From Clostridium sp. HBUAS56010 (GTDB taxonomy: Bacteria > Bacillota > Clostridia > Lachnospirales > Lachnospiraceae), in assembly GCF_007115105.1 (NCBI RefSeq), contig NZ_SULJ01000001.1, positions 682,001-746,000 of the forward strand: 64,000 bases of DNA, given 5' to 3'. The notes under the pieces are model-generated. The model was not told the DNA's origin. It saw only the letters and a program-made list of their open reading frames with translations, and did not search any database. Both the position numbers and the translations under genes were made by a program. The first letter of the stretch is position 1. Each line of letters begins with the position of its first letter. Below, piece by piece: positions 53,126 through 64,000 of this stretch.

Positions 53126-53980
53126 TTATTTTTTATCATCAGAAATTGCAATCTCATGGCGTCTGATGTGGTCATGGGAATCCTTTTTACTTACAGATAA
53201 GAATAGGTATAAAATCTCCATCACTGCGGTTGCAGATACTCTTGAGAAACAGAACTCTCCCAGTAAAAGTTTCTCCCTTGTAGCTGTAGTAATATGGTAA
53301 TCACAGGCTTTTCCCAAAGGGGAAGAAGGATTATTCGTGATGGCGATGGTAGGCGTACGATTTTCTTTTGCCACTGCCATAAGAGTCATAAGCCGTTTGG
53401 AAAAACCAGAGTTTGAGATAATAATTACAGCATCATCCTCCTTCAAATTACAGGTATATGCCATCTGTGTCTCCCAAATCGTGCCCGAAACCGTTGGGAC
53501 TCCCAATTGGTTAAACTTAAAGGAGCCATCAAGAGCTACTGGAATGGTATTGCCTACTGCCACAAGCTGTACAGTCCTGGCACGTTCAATCACCCTAAGA
53601 ATCTGATCCAGTTCATCCGGGTCCATCATGGAAATGGTCTGTGTAAGCTCTGCCACTTTATTGGCGAGAATATTCTGAAGAGACTGGGACAGATTGTCCC
53701 TGCTGATCTCATTGGATATCTCAACCGAATTGCCCCGCTCCTCTATAATTTCTTTTGCCAGATTGATCTTTAAATGGTGAAAGCCATTGAATCCGCATCT
53801 CCGGCAGAACCTGGACACAGTAGCATCACTGGTTTTACTTGCCTGAGCCAGCTCGGCAACAGTCATGTCAATAACTTCATTCTTATGAGCAAGAATGTAA
53901 TCCGCTATCTTTTTTTCCGCCTCAAAAAAGGTCTCATAAGACGAACATAAGACTCCTGATACGTTGATATTCTCCTGCAT
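53126..53980 (-). CDS. RpiR/MurR-family transcriptional regulator
   Basis: A 284-residue regulator with an N-terminal helix-turn-helix (SKTSDATVSRFCRRCGFNGFHHLKINL) and a C-terminal SIS domain (LVAVGNTIPVALDGSFKFNQLG; AVIIISNSGFSKRLMTL) that binds a phosphosugar. Located upstream of fruKA, it probably controls that operon with fructose 1-phosphate or a related effector. An inverted repeat related to the fruK operators also lies in its own promoter. Confidence 0.9.
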   Translation of the reverse strand: MQENINVSGVLCSSYETFFEAEKKIADYILAHKNEVIDMTVAELAQASKTSDATVSRFCRRCGFNGFHHLKINLAKEIIEERGNSVEISNEISRDNLSQSLQNILANKVAELTQTISMMDPDELDQILRVIERARTVQLVAVGNTIPVALDGSFKFNQLGVPTVSGTIWETQMAYTCNLKEDDAVIIISNSGFSKRLMTLMAVAKENRTPTIAITNNPSSPLGKACDYHITTATREKLLLGEFCFSRVSATAVMEILYLFLSVSKKDSHDHIRRHEIAISDDKK

Positions 53981-53998
53981 AAAAGCCCCGCCTTCCGC

Positions 53999-54023
53999 GT
54001 AATTTTATTTCACAATTATATCA
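53999..54023 (-). promoter_or_regulatory. rpiR promoter with degenerate RpiR-type operator
   Basis: Extended -10 TGATATAAT (54023-54015) followed at once by GAAAT-N3-ATTAC (54011-53999), one base from the GAAAT-N3-ATTTC repeats of the fruK promoter. Suggests autoregulation. Confidence 0.5.
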
Positions 54024-54048
54024 CGAGAAGAAATGAAATGTAAAGGAA

Positions 54049-54954
54049 TTATGAAGTTTTGCGGGCAGTGAGAAGAAAAATGGTGGAGATGATACAGGCG
54101 AATCCCAGCAGATCCATCACTCCAAAACTCACCTTCAACAGCAAAACAGAGAAAACAGTTGCTGCAACCGGTTCAATGGCAGCAAACAGGCTTCCCTTTT
54201 TGGGACCAACCCACTTTACCCCTTCCAGATAACTGACAAATGCAATAATGGTACCTGCAAGAATGATAAACGCCATTCCTCCAATTACTTTCCCATCAAC
54301 AGAAACATGGAATGTCCAGGGCTTAAAGAGAATACAGACGAAGATGCCGCCAATCAGCATCCCCCAGCCAGTCACCAGCATGGAACCGAACTTTTTTAAA
54401 AGCCGTCCCGGCTGAACCGTATAAATTGCCAGAGTTACTGCTGAAATCAGTCCCCAAAACAGAGCCTTATGTGATATGGCAAGACTCTTTATGTTGCCAT
54501 GGGTTGCCAGAAGAACCGTTCCGATTACAGCCAGAACGACAGCAAAAAGCTCAACCTTTTCCGGCGCCTTTCCAGTTCTTAAGGAAATATAAAGCATAAC
54601 AAGAACCGGACCAATGTATTCCAGCACTGTGGCAGTGCCTGCATTGGAAAAGTGAATGGCAGTAAAATATGTATATTGACACATGCTCATTCCAAATACA
54701 CCAAAAATAATAACTTCCATTACATCTCTGGGAGACTTAAATACATCGAATATTTTCCCCTTTTTCTTTAATGCACACACAAAAAGTAAAAGTATTCCTG
54801 CTAACAGCAGGCGTATGGGAATCAGCCATTCTGCACGAAGTTCTTTCTGCTGCATAAGGTATTGTCCACAGGTACCAGAAAGCCCCCACAAAATCCCTCC
54901 CCCCAAAGTCAAAATACTCCCCTTTTTCAGGTTGTGTGCCATTGTTGCGTCCAT
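54049..54954 (-). CDS. EamA/DMT-family transporter
   Basis: A 301-residue membrane protein with ten hydrophobic segments in two EamA repeats (GSILTLGGGILWGLSGTCGQYL at the start; GSLFAAIEPVAATVFSVLLL near the end), typical of drug/metabolite exporters. Substrate unknown. ATG 54954 follows AAGGAGA; an in-frame ATG at 55014 would place the start almost on the predicted transcription start and is rejected. Preceded by its own promoter (55028-55056). Confidence 0.87.
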   Translation of the reverse strand: MDATMAHNLKKGSILTLGGGILWGLSGTCGQYLMQQKELRAEWLIPIRLLLAGILLLFVCALKKKGKIFDVFKSPRDVMEVIIFGVFGMSMCQYTYFTAIHFSNAGTATVLEYIGPVLVMLYISLRTGKAPEKVELFAVVLAVIGTVLLATHGNIKSLAISHKALFWGLISAVTLAIYTVQPGRLLKKFGSMLVTGWGMLIGGIFVCILFKPWTFHVSVDGKVIGGMAFIILAGTIIAFVSYLEGVKWVGPKKGSLFAAIEPVAATVFSVLLLKVSFGVMDLLGFACIISTIFLLTARKTS

Positions 54955-55027
54955 TTCTGTTATTTCTCCTTCCACATTGGGTATATACTGCTTCCTAAAA
55001 TAACCATACACCAATTTATCTTAAGGA

Positions 55028-55056
55028 ATCATAACACTTAATCACGATTTGGGCAA
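55028..55056 (-). promoter_or_regulatory. Promoter of the DMT transporter gene
   Basis: TTGCCC (55056-55051), 17-bp spacer, TATGAT (55033-55028) with an extended TG. Downstream of the cfa/small-RNA terminator, so the transporter is expressed on its own. Confidence 0.6.
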
Positions 55057-55079
55057 CCAGAGATTTATTTTCTTAACAT

Positions 55080-55216
55080 CAAAAAACCATCCCTGTCATG
55101 CGGTAACAGCGATGGTTTTTTGTAGGAGTTTTTATCTTTCCTCACGGGAAGAAAGATCTGATCAGAGGTTTGGTCTGATGTATAGAATATTCACACGAAG
55201 TTAGTATTAACTAACT
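55080..55216 (-). ncRNA. Candidate independent small RNA (about 137 nt)
   Basis: Transcript predicted from about 55216 to the terminator at 55081. It can form AGUUAGU/ACUAACU at its 5' end, AUCAGA-N7-UCUGAU, AUCUUUC...GAAAGAU with a CUUCCCGUGA loop, then a single-stranded AAAAACUCCUAC stretch containing CUCCU (complementary to AGGAG ribosome binding sites), and the terminator. No reading frame with a ribosome binding site is seen. A riboswitch leader is less likely because the transporter has its own promoter after the terminator. No homology to a known RNA is claimed. Confidence 0.55.
55081..55121. terminator. Strong terminator after cfa / candidate small RNA
   Basis: AAAAAACCATC (55081-55091) pairs with GATGGTTTTTT (55111-55121), extended by CTGT/ACAG. 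A-runs and T-runs on both sides make it symmetric. Confidence 0.88.
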
Positions 55217-55251
55217 AGGTACATTTTATCACAGCAGATACATAACTGCAA
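55199..55251 (-). promoter_or_regulatory. Small-RNA promoter with TTAGT-N4-ACTAA palindrome at the start site
   Basis: TTGCAG (55251-55246), 17-bp spacer, TAAAAT (55228-55223), then AGTTAGTTAATACTAACT (55216-55199), 7-bp arms around four bases. The same motif sits at the same place in the ahpC promoter. Confidence 0.6.
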
Positions 55252-55281
55252 GATATTTTTTTGAGAATGTTTCTCACTGTT

Positions 55282-56451
55282 TTAATACCATCTGGTCATT
55301 GGAAGATCATTATTTACTCCCTTTGTAATAAGAATCTGATGGAGATCAATAACGCCGTTGTGGAAGGTTGCTGCGCAGGCATTTAAATAAAGATCCCACA
55401 TGCGGGTAAATTCGGTTCCCATCATCTCCTCAATCTGGGCACGGTGGGAATTGAAATTCTTTGCCCATTGAAGCAAGGTCTTATAGTAATGACGGCGAAG
55501 GCTTTCCACATCCAATGTATAAAAGTTATGCTCACTCAGAATATGAATCATCTCACGGAGACTTGGCACCATGCCGCCTGGAAAGATGTATTTTTTAATC
55601 CAGGCATCACCGGGATGTTCCCTTAAGGCACTGATATAGTGAAGCAAAAATAATCCGCCCGGATTTAAGACTGCTTCCGCATTCTTTACAAACAGATCAT
55701 AATGCTCTCTGCCTACATGTTCCAGCATTCCTACGCTGACGATCCGGTCAAAGGTTTCACCGCACTTTGCTAAATCACGGTAATCCATTAGTTCCACACG
55801 AACCCTTCCCACAAGGCCTTCTGCTTCAATCTGTTCTTCAAATTTTTTCTTCTGTTCTTTACTTAAGGTGATACCAAGGCCCTTCACTCCATATTCTTTT
55901 GCTGCGCGTATAAGCAGATATCCCCACCCGCAACCAATATCCAGAAGTGTCATATCCTCTTTTAAATATAACTTCTTTAAAATCCGTTCTACTTTATTAT
56001 ACTGTGCATCATAGAGGGAATCTTCTTCTGTTTTAAAATATCCACAAGAATAACTCATGGTTTTATCAAGCCACAGGCTATAAAAATCGTTGCCGATATC
56101 GTAATGAGAAGTGACTTCCTTTTCCTGATTCTTCTTAGACTGAGAAGAAAAAATCAGCTTCTTAAGCTTCATGTGGTCTGTGGAGAATTTCCCCATCTGT
56201 CCCAGGAAGTTGTCCAACGCCTGAAATAAATCGCCTTCAATCTCCAGATTGCCTTTCATATAAGCTTCTCCCAGCGCCAGAGATGTGCTGGTTAAAAGTT
56301 CTTTGCTTCCAATGTCTTCTTTTAAATTGACAACAAAAGAAGGGGTTCCGTTCCCGATATGATACGTCTCCCCATGGAGTTTTACATCAAAAGGGTGTTC
56401 GTCAAATTTCTGAAGAAAAGAGATTAAAAAATTATCTGTCATGTTTTTCAT
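55282..56451 (-). CDS. cfa: Cyclopropane-fatty-acyl-phospholipid synthase
   Basis: A 389-residue SAM-dependent enzyme that adds a methylene bridge to unsaturated acyl chains of membrane lipids. SAM site LLDIGCGWGYLLI (about residue 170), preceding SYSCGYF with the conserved Cys, and VSVGMLEHVG are family landmarks; the N-terminal about 100 residues form the small lipid-binding domain. Start ATG follows AGGAGGA. Terminated at 55081-55121. Confidence 0.94.
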   Translation of the reverse strand: MKNMTDNFLISFLQKFDEHPFDVKLHGETYHIGNGTPSFVVNLKEDIGSKELLTSTSLALGEAYMKGNLEIEGDLFQALDNFLGQMGKFSTDHMKLKKLIFSSQSKKNQEKEVTSHYDIGNDFYSLWLDKTMSYSCGYFKTEEDSLYDAQYNKVERILKKLYLKEDMTLLDIGCGWGYLLIRAAKEYGVKGLGITLSKEQKKKFEEQIEAEGLVGRVRVELMDYRDLAKCGETFDRIVSVGMLEHVGREHYDLFVKNAEAVLNPGGLFLLHYISALREHPGDAWIKKYIFPGGMVPSLREMIHILSEHNFYTLDVESLRRHYYKTLLQWAKNFNSHRAQIEEMMGTEFTRMWDLYLNACAATFHNGVIDLHQILITKGVNNDLPMTRWY

Positions 56452-56604
56452 GGCTTGTCCTCCTATTATTTTCTCTTTACTATATCATTGCCATAAATTT
56501 ACCAATTTATAAAATAATGGTAGTGGTTATGGTAAGATCAGAAAAGCAGGTCTAAAAAGAGTACAATTATGGGTTGTCTGCTAGGATATTAATTCCAGAT
56601 AAGA

Positions 56605-57198
56605 TTAAAAAATGAAATTTAGTTTCACGCGAATTTTCTCGCAGCCTGTCTGACACAGGGAAAGAATAAACTCTCCATCTAATATCTGTTGAAAAAATGT
56701 GACTCCTTCCCTGGAACAATGAGGAACTCCAGTTTCAACCGACTCAAAGGATATATCAGAAAGAGGCATGACAATTCCTGTTCCAACTGCCTTACCATAA
56801 CTTTCTTTTAATGTCCAGATACGGAAAAAATATTCTGCACGCTTTGCAGGCGGCAATTTTCTCATAACAATACTCTCAGTTTCTGACATTACTTTCCTTA
56901 GTACTCTCTCATTATAACTCTGTATCCGCTCCACATCAACTCCCAATTCTTTATCAGAGAATCCGCAGGCAACAAGTCCCTCCGTATGGCTGATGTTAAA
57001 ATGGATATGAGGATAATCTTTCAGATACGGTTTTCCACGGGGGCCTTTTTCAATTACAGGCGGCTCCTCTTCTGAAAAATCCATGCCATATTCTCTAAAA
57101 AGTCCGGTAAAAAGAAGCTTCTTACCAAGTTCATGCTCCCACTGGTATTTCTTCATACCTTCTGGAGCCAATGCCTTTGCCAGGTATAGATCAATCAT
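56605..57198 (-). CDS. 4'-phosphopantetheinyl transferase (Sfp type)
   Basis: A 197-residue enzyme that attaches phosphopantetheine to carrier proteins. Conserved motifs: GPRGKPYL, HFNISHTEG, GVDVERI (metal-binding Asp/Glu) and FFRIWTLKESYGKAVGTG (WxxKES). The Sfp class often activates NRPS/PKS carriers, but none is in the window, and it may act on fatty-acid ACP. ATG 57198 follows AAGGGGG; an in-frame ATG at 57225 falls inside the enolase terminator. Confidence 0.92.
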   Translation of the reverse strand: MIDLYLAKALAPEGMKKYQWEHELGKKLLFTGLFREYGMDFSEEEPPVIEKGPRGKPYLKDYPHIHFNISHTEGLVACGFSDKELGVDVERIQSYNERVLRKVMSETESIVMRKLPPAKRAEYFFRIWTLKESYGKAVGTGIVMPLSDISFESVETGVPHCSREGVTFFQQILDGEFILSLCQTGCEKIRVKLNFIF

Positions 57199-57223
57199 CC
57201 TGGATCCCCCTTTTGTTTTATGC

Positions 57224-57260
57224 AAAAAAACCTGCCAGATAAATGACTCATCTGACAGGC
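57224..57260 (-). terminator. Terminator after eno
   Basis: GCCTGTCAGAT (minus 57260-57250) pairs with ATCTGGCAGG (57240-57231), followed by seven T (57230-57224). Confidence 0.88.
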
Positions 57261-57273
57261 TTTTCCGTTATGA

Positions 57274-60227
<2,954 letters not shown>

Positions 60228-60239
60228 ATGATCCCGCCT

Positions 60240-60803
60240 TTATAAAAGTCCTACTAAATCAAGACTTGGTTTTAAGGTTTTTTCACCTGGTTTCCACTTT
60301 GCAGGGCAAACCTCGTCTCCATGTTCAGAAACAAACTGGGAAGCCTGAACTCTGCGGAACAATTCGTCTGCATTCCTTCCCACATTGCCTGCAATCACTT
60401 CATAAGCTACAATCTTTCCTTCCGGATTGACGATAAAGGTCGCTCTCTCTGCCACACCGGATTCTTCAATCATAACATCAAATCCTCTGGCAAGTACTCC
60501 GGTAGGATCTGCAAGCATGGTATAATTAATCTTCTTAATTGTTTTGGAAGCGTCATGCCATGCCTTGTGTACATAATGAGTATCACAGGATACGCTGTAA
60601 ATCTCACAGCCAATTTTTTTGAATTCATCGTATTTATCTGCAAGGTCTTCTAATTCGGTAGGGCAGACAAAGGTAAAATCTGCCGGATAAAAGAAAAATA
60701 CCGACCATTTTCCAAGAACATCCTCTTTGCTTACTTCTTTAAATTCACCATTTATAAAACTCTGAACCTTAAAATCAACAATCTCTTTCCCAATAAATGA
60801 CAT
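60240..60803 (-). CDS. ahpC: Alkyl hydroperoxide reductase peroxiredoxin
   Basis: A 187-residue typical 2-Cys peroxiredoxin: peroxidatic Cys47 in FTFVCPTE and resolving Cys166 in GDEVCPAKW, full length. It reduces H2O2 and organic peroxides, recycled by the adjacent flavoprotein. Start ATG has AAAGGAGATAG upstream. First gene of ahpC-ahpF-like-eno. Confidence 0.97.
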   Translation of the reverse strand: MSFIGKEIVDFKVQSFINGEFKEVSKEDVLGKWSVFFFYPADFTFVCPTELEDLADKYDEFKKIGCEIYSVSCDTHYVHKAWHDASKTIKKINYTMLADPTGVLARGFDVMIEESGVAERATFIVNPEGKIVAYEVIAGNVGRNADELFRRVQASQFVSEHGDEVCPAKWKPGEKTLKPSLDLVGLL

Positions 60804-60867
60804 ATCAACTATCTCCTTTCATGATCCCTATACTGAATTAATATGGCTTGTTTCTAAAATAATTATG

Positions 60868-60947
60868 AGTTAGTTACTACTAATCATGTATTTATATTAA
60901 CACAGATGATGGAAAATTTCAATAATGATATTGATAATAATTATTAT
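60868..60947 (-). promoter_or_regulatory. ahpC promoter with two palindromes
   Basis: TTGAAA (60922-60917), 17-bp spacer, TAATAT (60899-60894). Upstream is a perfect 14-bp AT palindrome ATAATAATTATTAT (60934-60947), loosely Fur/PerR-like. Just after the predicted start is GATTAGTAGTAACTAACT (60885-60868), which shares TTAGT-N4-ACTAACT with the small-RNA promoter at 55199-55216. Confidence 0.6.
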
Positions 60948-60978
60948 TTTATTGAGAAATCATAGATTTTACCTTATT

Positions 60979-62064
60979 TTAACCCTGATACTTCTTTGCC
61001 TGCTGTCCGATTAATTCCTGATCATCAAAATAATTGATCTTCATGGCTTCTTTTACATCATGCAAGGTATTCGCTGCCACGGAAGCTGCTTTTTCTGAAC
61101 CTTCTTTAAGAATCTGGAATACATAAGGAATATCTGCCTCATATTGTTTTCTTCTCTGACGAATAGGTTCCAGTTCTTCCTGGAGAATACTGTTTAAAAA
61201 TCTCTTTACCTTTACATCCCCCAGACCGCCCCGTCTGTAGTGGTCTTTCAGTTCGTCCAGATTTTTGTAATCCGGCAGATATCTGGCAAAATCTTCATCC
61301 TTACAGAAGGCATCAAGATAGGTAAATACCGTATTTCCTTCCACTTCTCCAGGATCTGATACCTGAATGTGGTTCGGGTCGGTATACATGCTCATAATCT
61401 TCTTCTTCACTTCTTCTTCGGAATCAGATAAATAGATGCAGTTGCCCAAAGATTTGCTCATCTTGGCTTTCCCATCTGTACCAGGAAGACGCAGACACGC
61501 CTTATTGTCCGGAAGAAGAATCTCCGGCTCTACCAGGGCTTCCCCATAAACAGAATTGAATTTGCGGACAATCTCCCTCGTCTGTTCAATCATTGGCTCC
61601 TGATCTTCCCCTACAGGCACTGTCGTAGCCTTAAACGCAGTAATATCCGCTGCCTGACTGATGGGATAAGTAAAAAATCCTACAGGAATACTGGTTTCAA
61701 AGTTCCTCTGGGTGATCTCAGATTTTACGGTAGGATTCCTCTGAAGCCTTGATACAGTCACTAAATTCATATAGTAAAAAGAAAGTTCCGTAAGTTCTGA
61801 AATCTGAGACTGAATAAATAAGGTACTCTTATTCGGGTCAAGGCCGCAGGAGAGATAATCCAGTGCTACCTCAATAATATTCTGACGAACTTTCTCCGGA
61901 TTGTCCGCATTATCCGTCAATGCCTGAGCATCCGCAATCATAATAAAAATATCGTCAAATTCACCGGAATTCTGCAGTTCCACTCTTCGTTTGAGTGAAC
62001 CTACATAATGACCGATGTGCAGTTTTCCTGTCGGTCTGTCTCCCGTTAAAATAATCTTTCCCAT
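60979..62064 (-). CDS. trpS: Tryptophanyl-tRNA synthetase
   Basis: A 361-residue class I synthetase that charges tRNA-Trp. HIGH-like motif is [10 protein letters not shown] (about residue 15) and the KMSKS motif is in [12 protein letters not shown] (about 195). Both are intact. ATG 62064 follows GGAGGTAC; an in-frame ATG at 62115 is rejected because the family similarity begins at [13 protein letters not shown]. Follows the methionine synthase by 54 nt. Confidence 0.96.
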   Translation of the reverse strand: MGKIILTGDRPTGKLHIGHYVGSLKRRVELQNSGEFDDIFIMIADAQALTDNADNPEKVRQNIIEVALDYLSCGLDPNKSTLFIQSQISELTELSFYYMNLVTVSRLQRNPTVKSEITQRNFETSIPVGFFTYPISQAADITAFKATTVPVGEDQEPMIEQTREIVRKFNSVYGEALVEPEILLPDNKACLRLPGTDGKAKMSKSLGNCIYLSDSEEEVKKKIMSMYTDPNHIQVSDPGEVEGNTVFTYLDAFCKDEDFARYLPDYKNLDELKDHYRRGGLGDVKVKRFLNSILQEELEPIRQRRKQYEADIPYVFQILKEGSEKAASVAANTLHDVKEAMKINYFDDQELIGQQAKKYQG

Positions 62065-62118
62065 GTTTGTACCTCCAGATGTATTATCAATTTTATTGTA
62101 CCATTCATTCCGCATTTG

Positions 62119-64000
62119 TCAATCAGCACCTTTGGTTTGAAATACACCTTCTGCATAATTCACAGAAGCCATGGCATCACGGCAGTAACGGTCTGCCCCT
62201 ATGGTGCCTGCATAATCCTCGGTAAGCACAGCACCTCCCACCATAACTTTGGTATCCGGAGATTCTTTATGGAGCAGTTTGATTGTCTCTTCCATACTGG
62301 GAACTGTTGTTGTCATAAGGGCACTTAATCCTACAAGCTTTACCTCTTTTTTAACAGCAGTCTCTACAATCAGCTCCGGCGGCACATCTTTTCCAAGATC
62401 AATTACATCATAGCTGTAATTTTCCAAAAGCACCTTAACAATATTTTTCCCGATATCATGAATATCTCCCCGGACTGTAGCAAGTATAATTGCGCCTTTT
62501 TTCTCTTCAGCCACACCGCTTTTTGCCATCTGTTCTTTGATGACTTCAAAGGCTGCTTTGGCTGCCTCTGCACTCATCAAAAGCTGAGGAAGGAATACAG
62601 TTCCTTTTTCAAACCCTTTTCCTACCTGATCCAATGCCGGAATCATCTCTTCGTTGATAATGGTTAAAGGCTCTTTGTCCTTTAAAAGCTCTGTAACAGC
62701 GAGAAAAGCACGGTCCTTTAACCCCTTTTTTATGCTTTCTGATAAAGGGATGTCACTGCCGGAAGAATTGCTGCTGCCTGTACTGCCTGGGCGCAACGTA
62801 TCTCCAAGCGTTGCCACCTGACCGCTGTAAATCGAAATATAGCGGCTGCACTGAGGATCTAAATCAGCCAAGGTAAGGAAGCTTAAATAAGAACGCATCA
62901 TAGCCTCAGAGTTAGGGTTGATGATAGCTGCACTTAATCCGCTCTGCAATGCCATGGTAAAAAATGCTGCATTTACGATCTCTCTCTGGGGAAGGCCAAA
63001 AGAAATGTTGGACACGCCGAGTATGGTCTTTCCCCCCAGCTCATCCCGCACCCTGCGCAGAGTCTCAAGAGTGGTCAAAGCACCTTTGCTGTCTGAGCTT
63101 ACAGTCATGCACAAAGCATCAATTACAATATCTTTCTGCTCAATTCCATATTCCGCTGCCTTTTGGTAGATTTTTTTTGCCACCTTCACTCTTCCTTCGG
63201 CAGTTTCCGGAATCCCGTCTTCATCAAGAGCCAGGGCAACCACCACGCCCCCATATCGCTTCACCAGGGGAAATACGGCTTCCATATTCTCTTTTTTTCC
63301 ATTGACAGAGTTAATCAGAGGTTTTCCGTTATAAACCCTCATTGCCTGTTCCATGGCTTCAAGATCAGAAGTATCAATCTGGAGGGGAAGGTCAATGATG
63401 CTCTGGAGTTCTTTCACAACCTCTACCATCATAGACGGCTCATCAATTCCGGGAAGGCCCACATTCACGTCAAGAACATGGGCGCCGTTGTCCTGCTGGG
63501 ACACTCCTTCTCTTAAAATGTATTCCAGATTATGATCTCTGAGTGCCTGCTTGAATTTGGACTTTCCTGTGGGATTGATCCGTTCCCCGATAATCACCGG
63601 TTCACGATCCATTACCACGGCCTGGGAATAGGAAGATACCACGGTTCTGTTCTTTTTCCGGGGAAGACGGACAGGAAGATCTTTACACTGTTCCACCGTC
63701 TTTTTTATATGCTCCGGAGTTGTTCCGCAGCAGCCTCCTGCAACAGATGCTCCCATTGCAACAATCTCTCCCATAACACGGGCAAATTCATCTGCATCAA
63801 TATCATAAACCGTCTTTCCGCCTTCACTTCTTGGAAGCCCTGCATTGGGGTTTACAATTACCGGCACAGACACCACTTCCATAATATCGGAAAGAATCCC
63901 TTTCATCTGAATCGGTCCAAGACCACAGTTAATTCCAAGCGCATCCACTCTCAGTCCTTCCAGCAAAGCAACTGTGGAAGCAACATTTCCTCCTGTTAAG
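62119..64000 (-). CDS. metH: Cobalamin-dependent methionine synthase, short form (5' end beyond the window)
   Basis: About 626 residues are visible, open to the right edge. Order seen: end of the homocysteine-binding domain with zinc ligands (GINCGLGP, GGCCGTTPEH), pterin-binding methyltetrahydrofolate domain (VIIGERINPTGKSKFKQAL), cobalamin cap (about 90 residues), and the B12-binding Rossmann domain with the axial-ligand motif DIHDIGKNI. The protein stops after that domain, so it lacks the C-terminal SAM-dependent reactivation domain of E. coli MetH, as is common in Clostridia. It is the only clear B12-dependent enzyme in the window. Confidence 0.95.
   Translation of the reverse strand, partial: LTGGNVASTVALLEGLRVDALGINCGLGPIQMKGILSDIMEVVSVPVIVNPNAGLPRSEGGKTVYDIDADEFARVMGEIVAMGASVAGGCCGTTPEHIKKTVEQCKDLPVRLPRKKNRTVVSSYSQAVVMDREPVIIGERINPTGKSKFKQALRDHNLEYILREGVSQQDNGAHVLDVNVGLPGIDEPSMMVEVVKELQSIIDLPLQIDTSDLEAMEQAMRVYNGKPLINSVNGKKENMEAVFPLVKRYGGVVVALALDEDGIPETAEGRVKVAKKIYQKAAEYGIEQKDIVIDALCMTVSSDSKGALTTLETLRRVRDELGGKTILGVSNISFGLPQREIVNAAFFTMALQSGLSAAIINPNSEAMMRSYLSFLTLADLDPQCSRYISIYSGQVATLGDTLRPGSTGSSNSSGSDIPLSESIKKGLKDRAFLAVTELLKDKEPLTIINEEMIPALDQVGKGFEKGTVFLPQLLMSAEAAKAAFEVIKEQMAKSGVAEEKKGAIILATVRGDIHDIGKNIVKVLLENYSYDVIDLGKDVPPELIVETAVKKEVKLVGLSALMTTTVPSMEETIKLLHKESPDTKVMVGGAVLTEDYAGTIGADRYCRDAMASVNYAEGVFQTKGAD

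Larger units (their letters stand above)
54955..55281 (-). other. Intergenic region between cfa and the DMT transporter
   Basis: No protein-coding gene is visible. On the minus strand it holds, in order, a promoter (55251-55223), a palindrome at the start site (55216-55199), about 80 nt able to form two hairpins, a strong terminator (55121-55081), and then a second promoter (55056-55028) for the transporter. The first half therefore looks like an independent small-RNA gene. Confidence 0.7.

Noticed and set aside
60934-60947. Perfect AT palindrome read as a PerR box
   Set aside because: It is palindromic but departs from the TTATAATNATTATAA consensus, and AT-rich palindromes arise easily in such DNA; kept only as a possible Fur-family site.

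Overview
The window looks like part of the chromosome of a spore-forming, strictly anaerobic Clostridia, most likely of Lachnospiraceae type. This rests on a divergent small acid-soluble spore protein, [FeFe]-hydrogenase maturation genes, the anaerobic (early cobalt insertion) cobalamin pathway, YesMN-type two-component systems beside sugar ABC transporters, moderate-to-low GC, strong GGAGG ribosome binding sites and many translationally coupled (ATGA) junctions. I do not assign a species. Almost everything is on the minus strand; only the CYTH protein (4230) and a polysaccharide deacetylase (44206) are on plus. No tRNA, rRNA, insertion sequence, prophage or CRISPR array was seen.

Layout, read left to right (transcription mostly right to left). 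1-4000: DJ-1-like protein, lipoprotein solute-binding protein and a membrane diguanylate cyclase (cut by the left edge) as one small operon. 4230-4679: CYTH phosphohydrolase. 4758-14032: galactose-type sugar system, with a YesN-like regulator, a YesM-like kinase, two membrane-anchored sugar-binding proteins that look like sensors, then mglBAC behind a separate promoter. 14064-32353: two blocks of cobalamin genes covering cobalt-precorrin-2 to the nucleotide loop, split by a hydrogenase-maturation operon (TM1266-like gene, hydG, hydF) that has its own promoter, a structured leader with a terminator, and a closing terminator. 32423-35160: spore protein and a PadR/DUF1700/DUF4097/PspC envelope cassette. 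35399-42660: second sugar system (kinase, regulator, rbs-type ABC, orphan TRAP-type binding protein). 42795-49959: cell-wall enzymes, a metal-handling pair of CobW-like GTPases, a FeoB-associated Cys-rich peptide, an LCP protein and a HAD phosphatase. 50046-53980: fructose PTS with 1-phosphofructokinase and an RpiR regulator. 54049-57198: DMT transporter, a probable independent small RNA, cyclopropane synthase, phosphopantetheinyl transferase. 57274-60803: ahpC, a thioredoxin-reductase/thioredoxin-fold fusion, and enolase in one operon. 60979-64000: trpS and a short B12-dependent methionine synthase running off the right edge.

The main themes are: (i) near-complete anaerobic B12 synthesis plus a B12 user (MetH), with no cobalamin riboswitch at either cobalamin promoter; (ii) binding proteins without transporters encoded beside signalling proteins, which suggests sensing roles; (iii) RNA-level control. 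The strongest candidates for something undescribed are the leader of the hydrogenase-maturation operon, which contains mutually exclusive antiterminator/terminator pairings but matches no riboswitch class I recognise, and a ~137-nt RNA between cfa and the DMT transporter that shares an operator-like motif, at the same promoter position, with ahpC.
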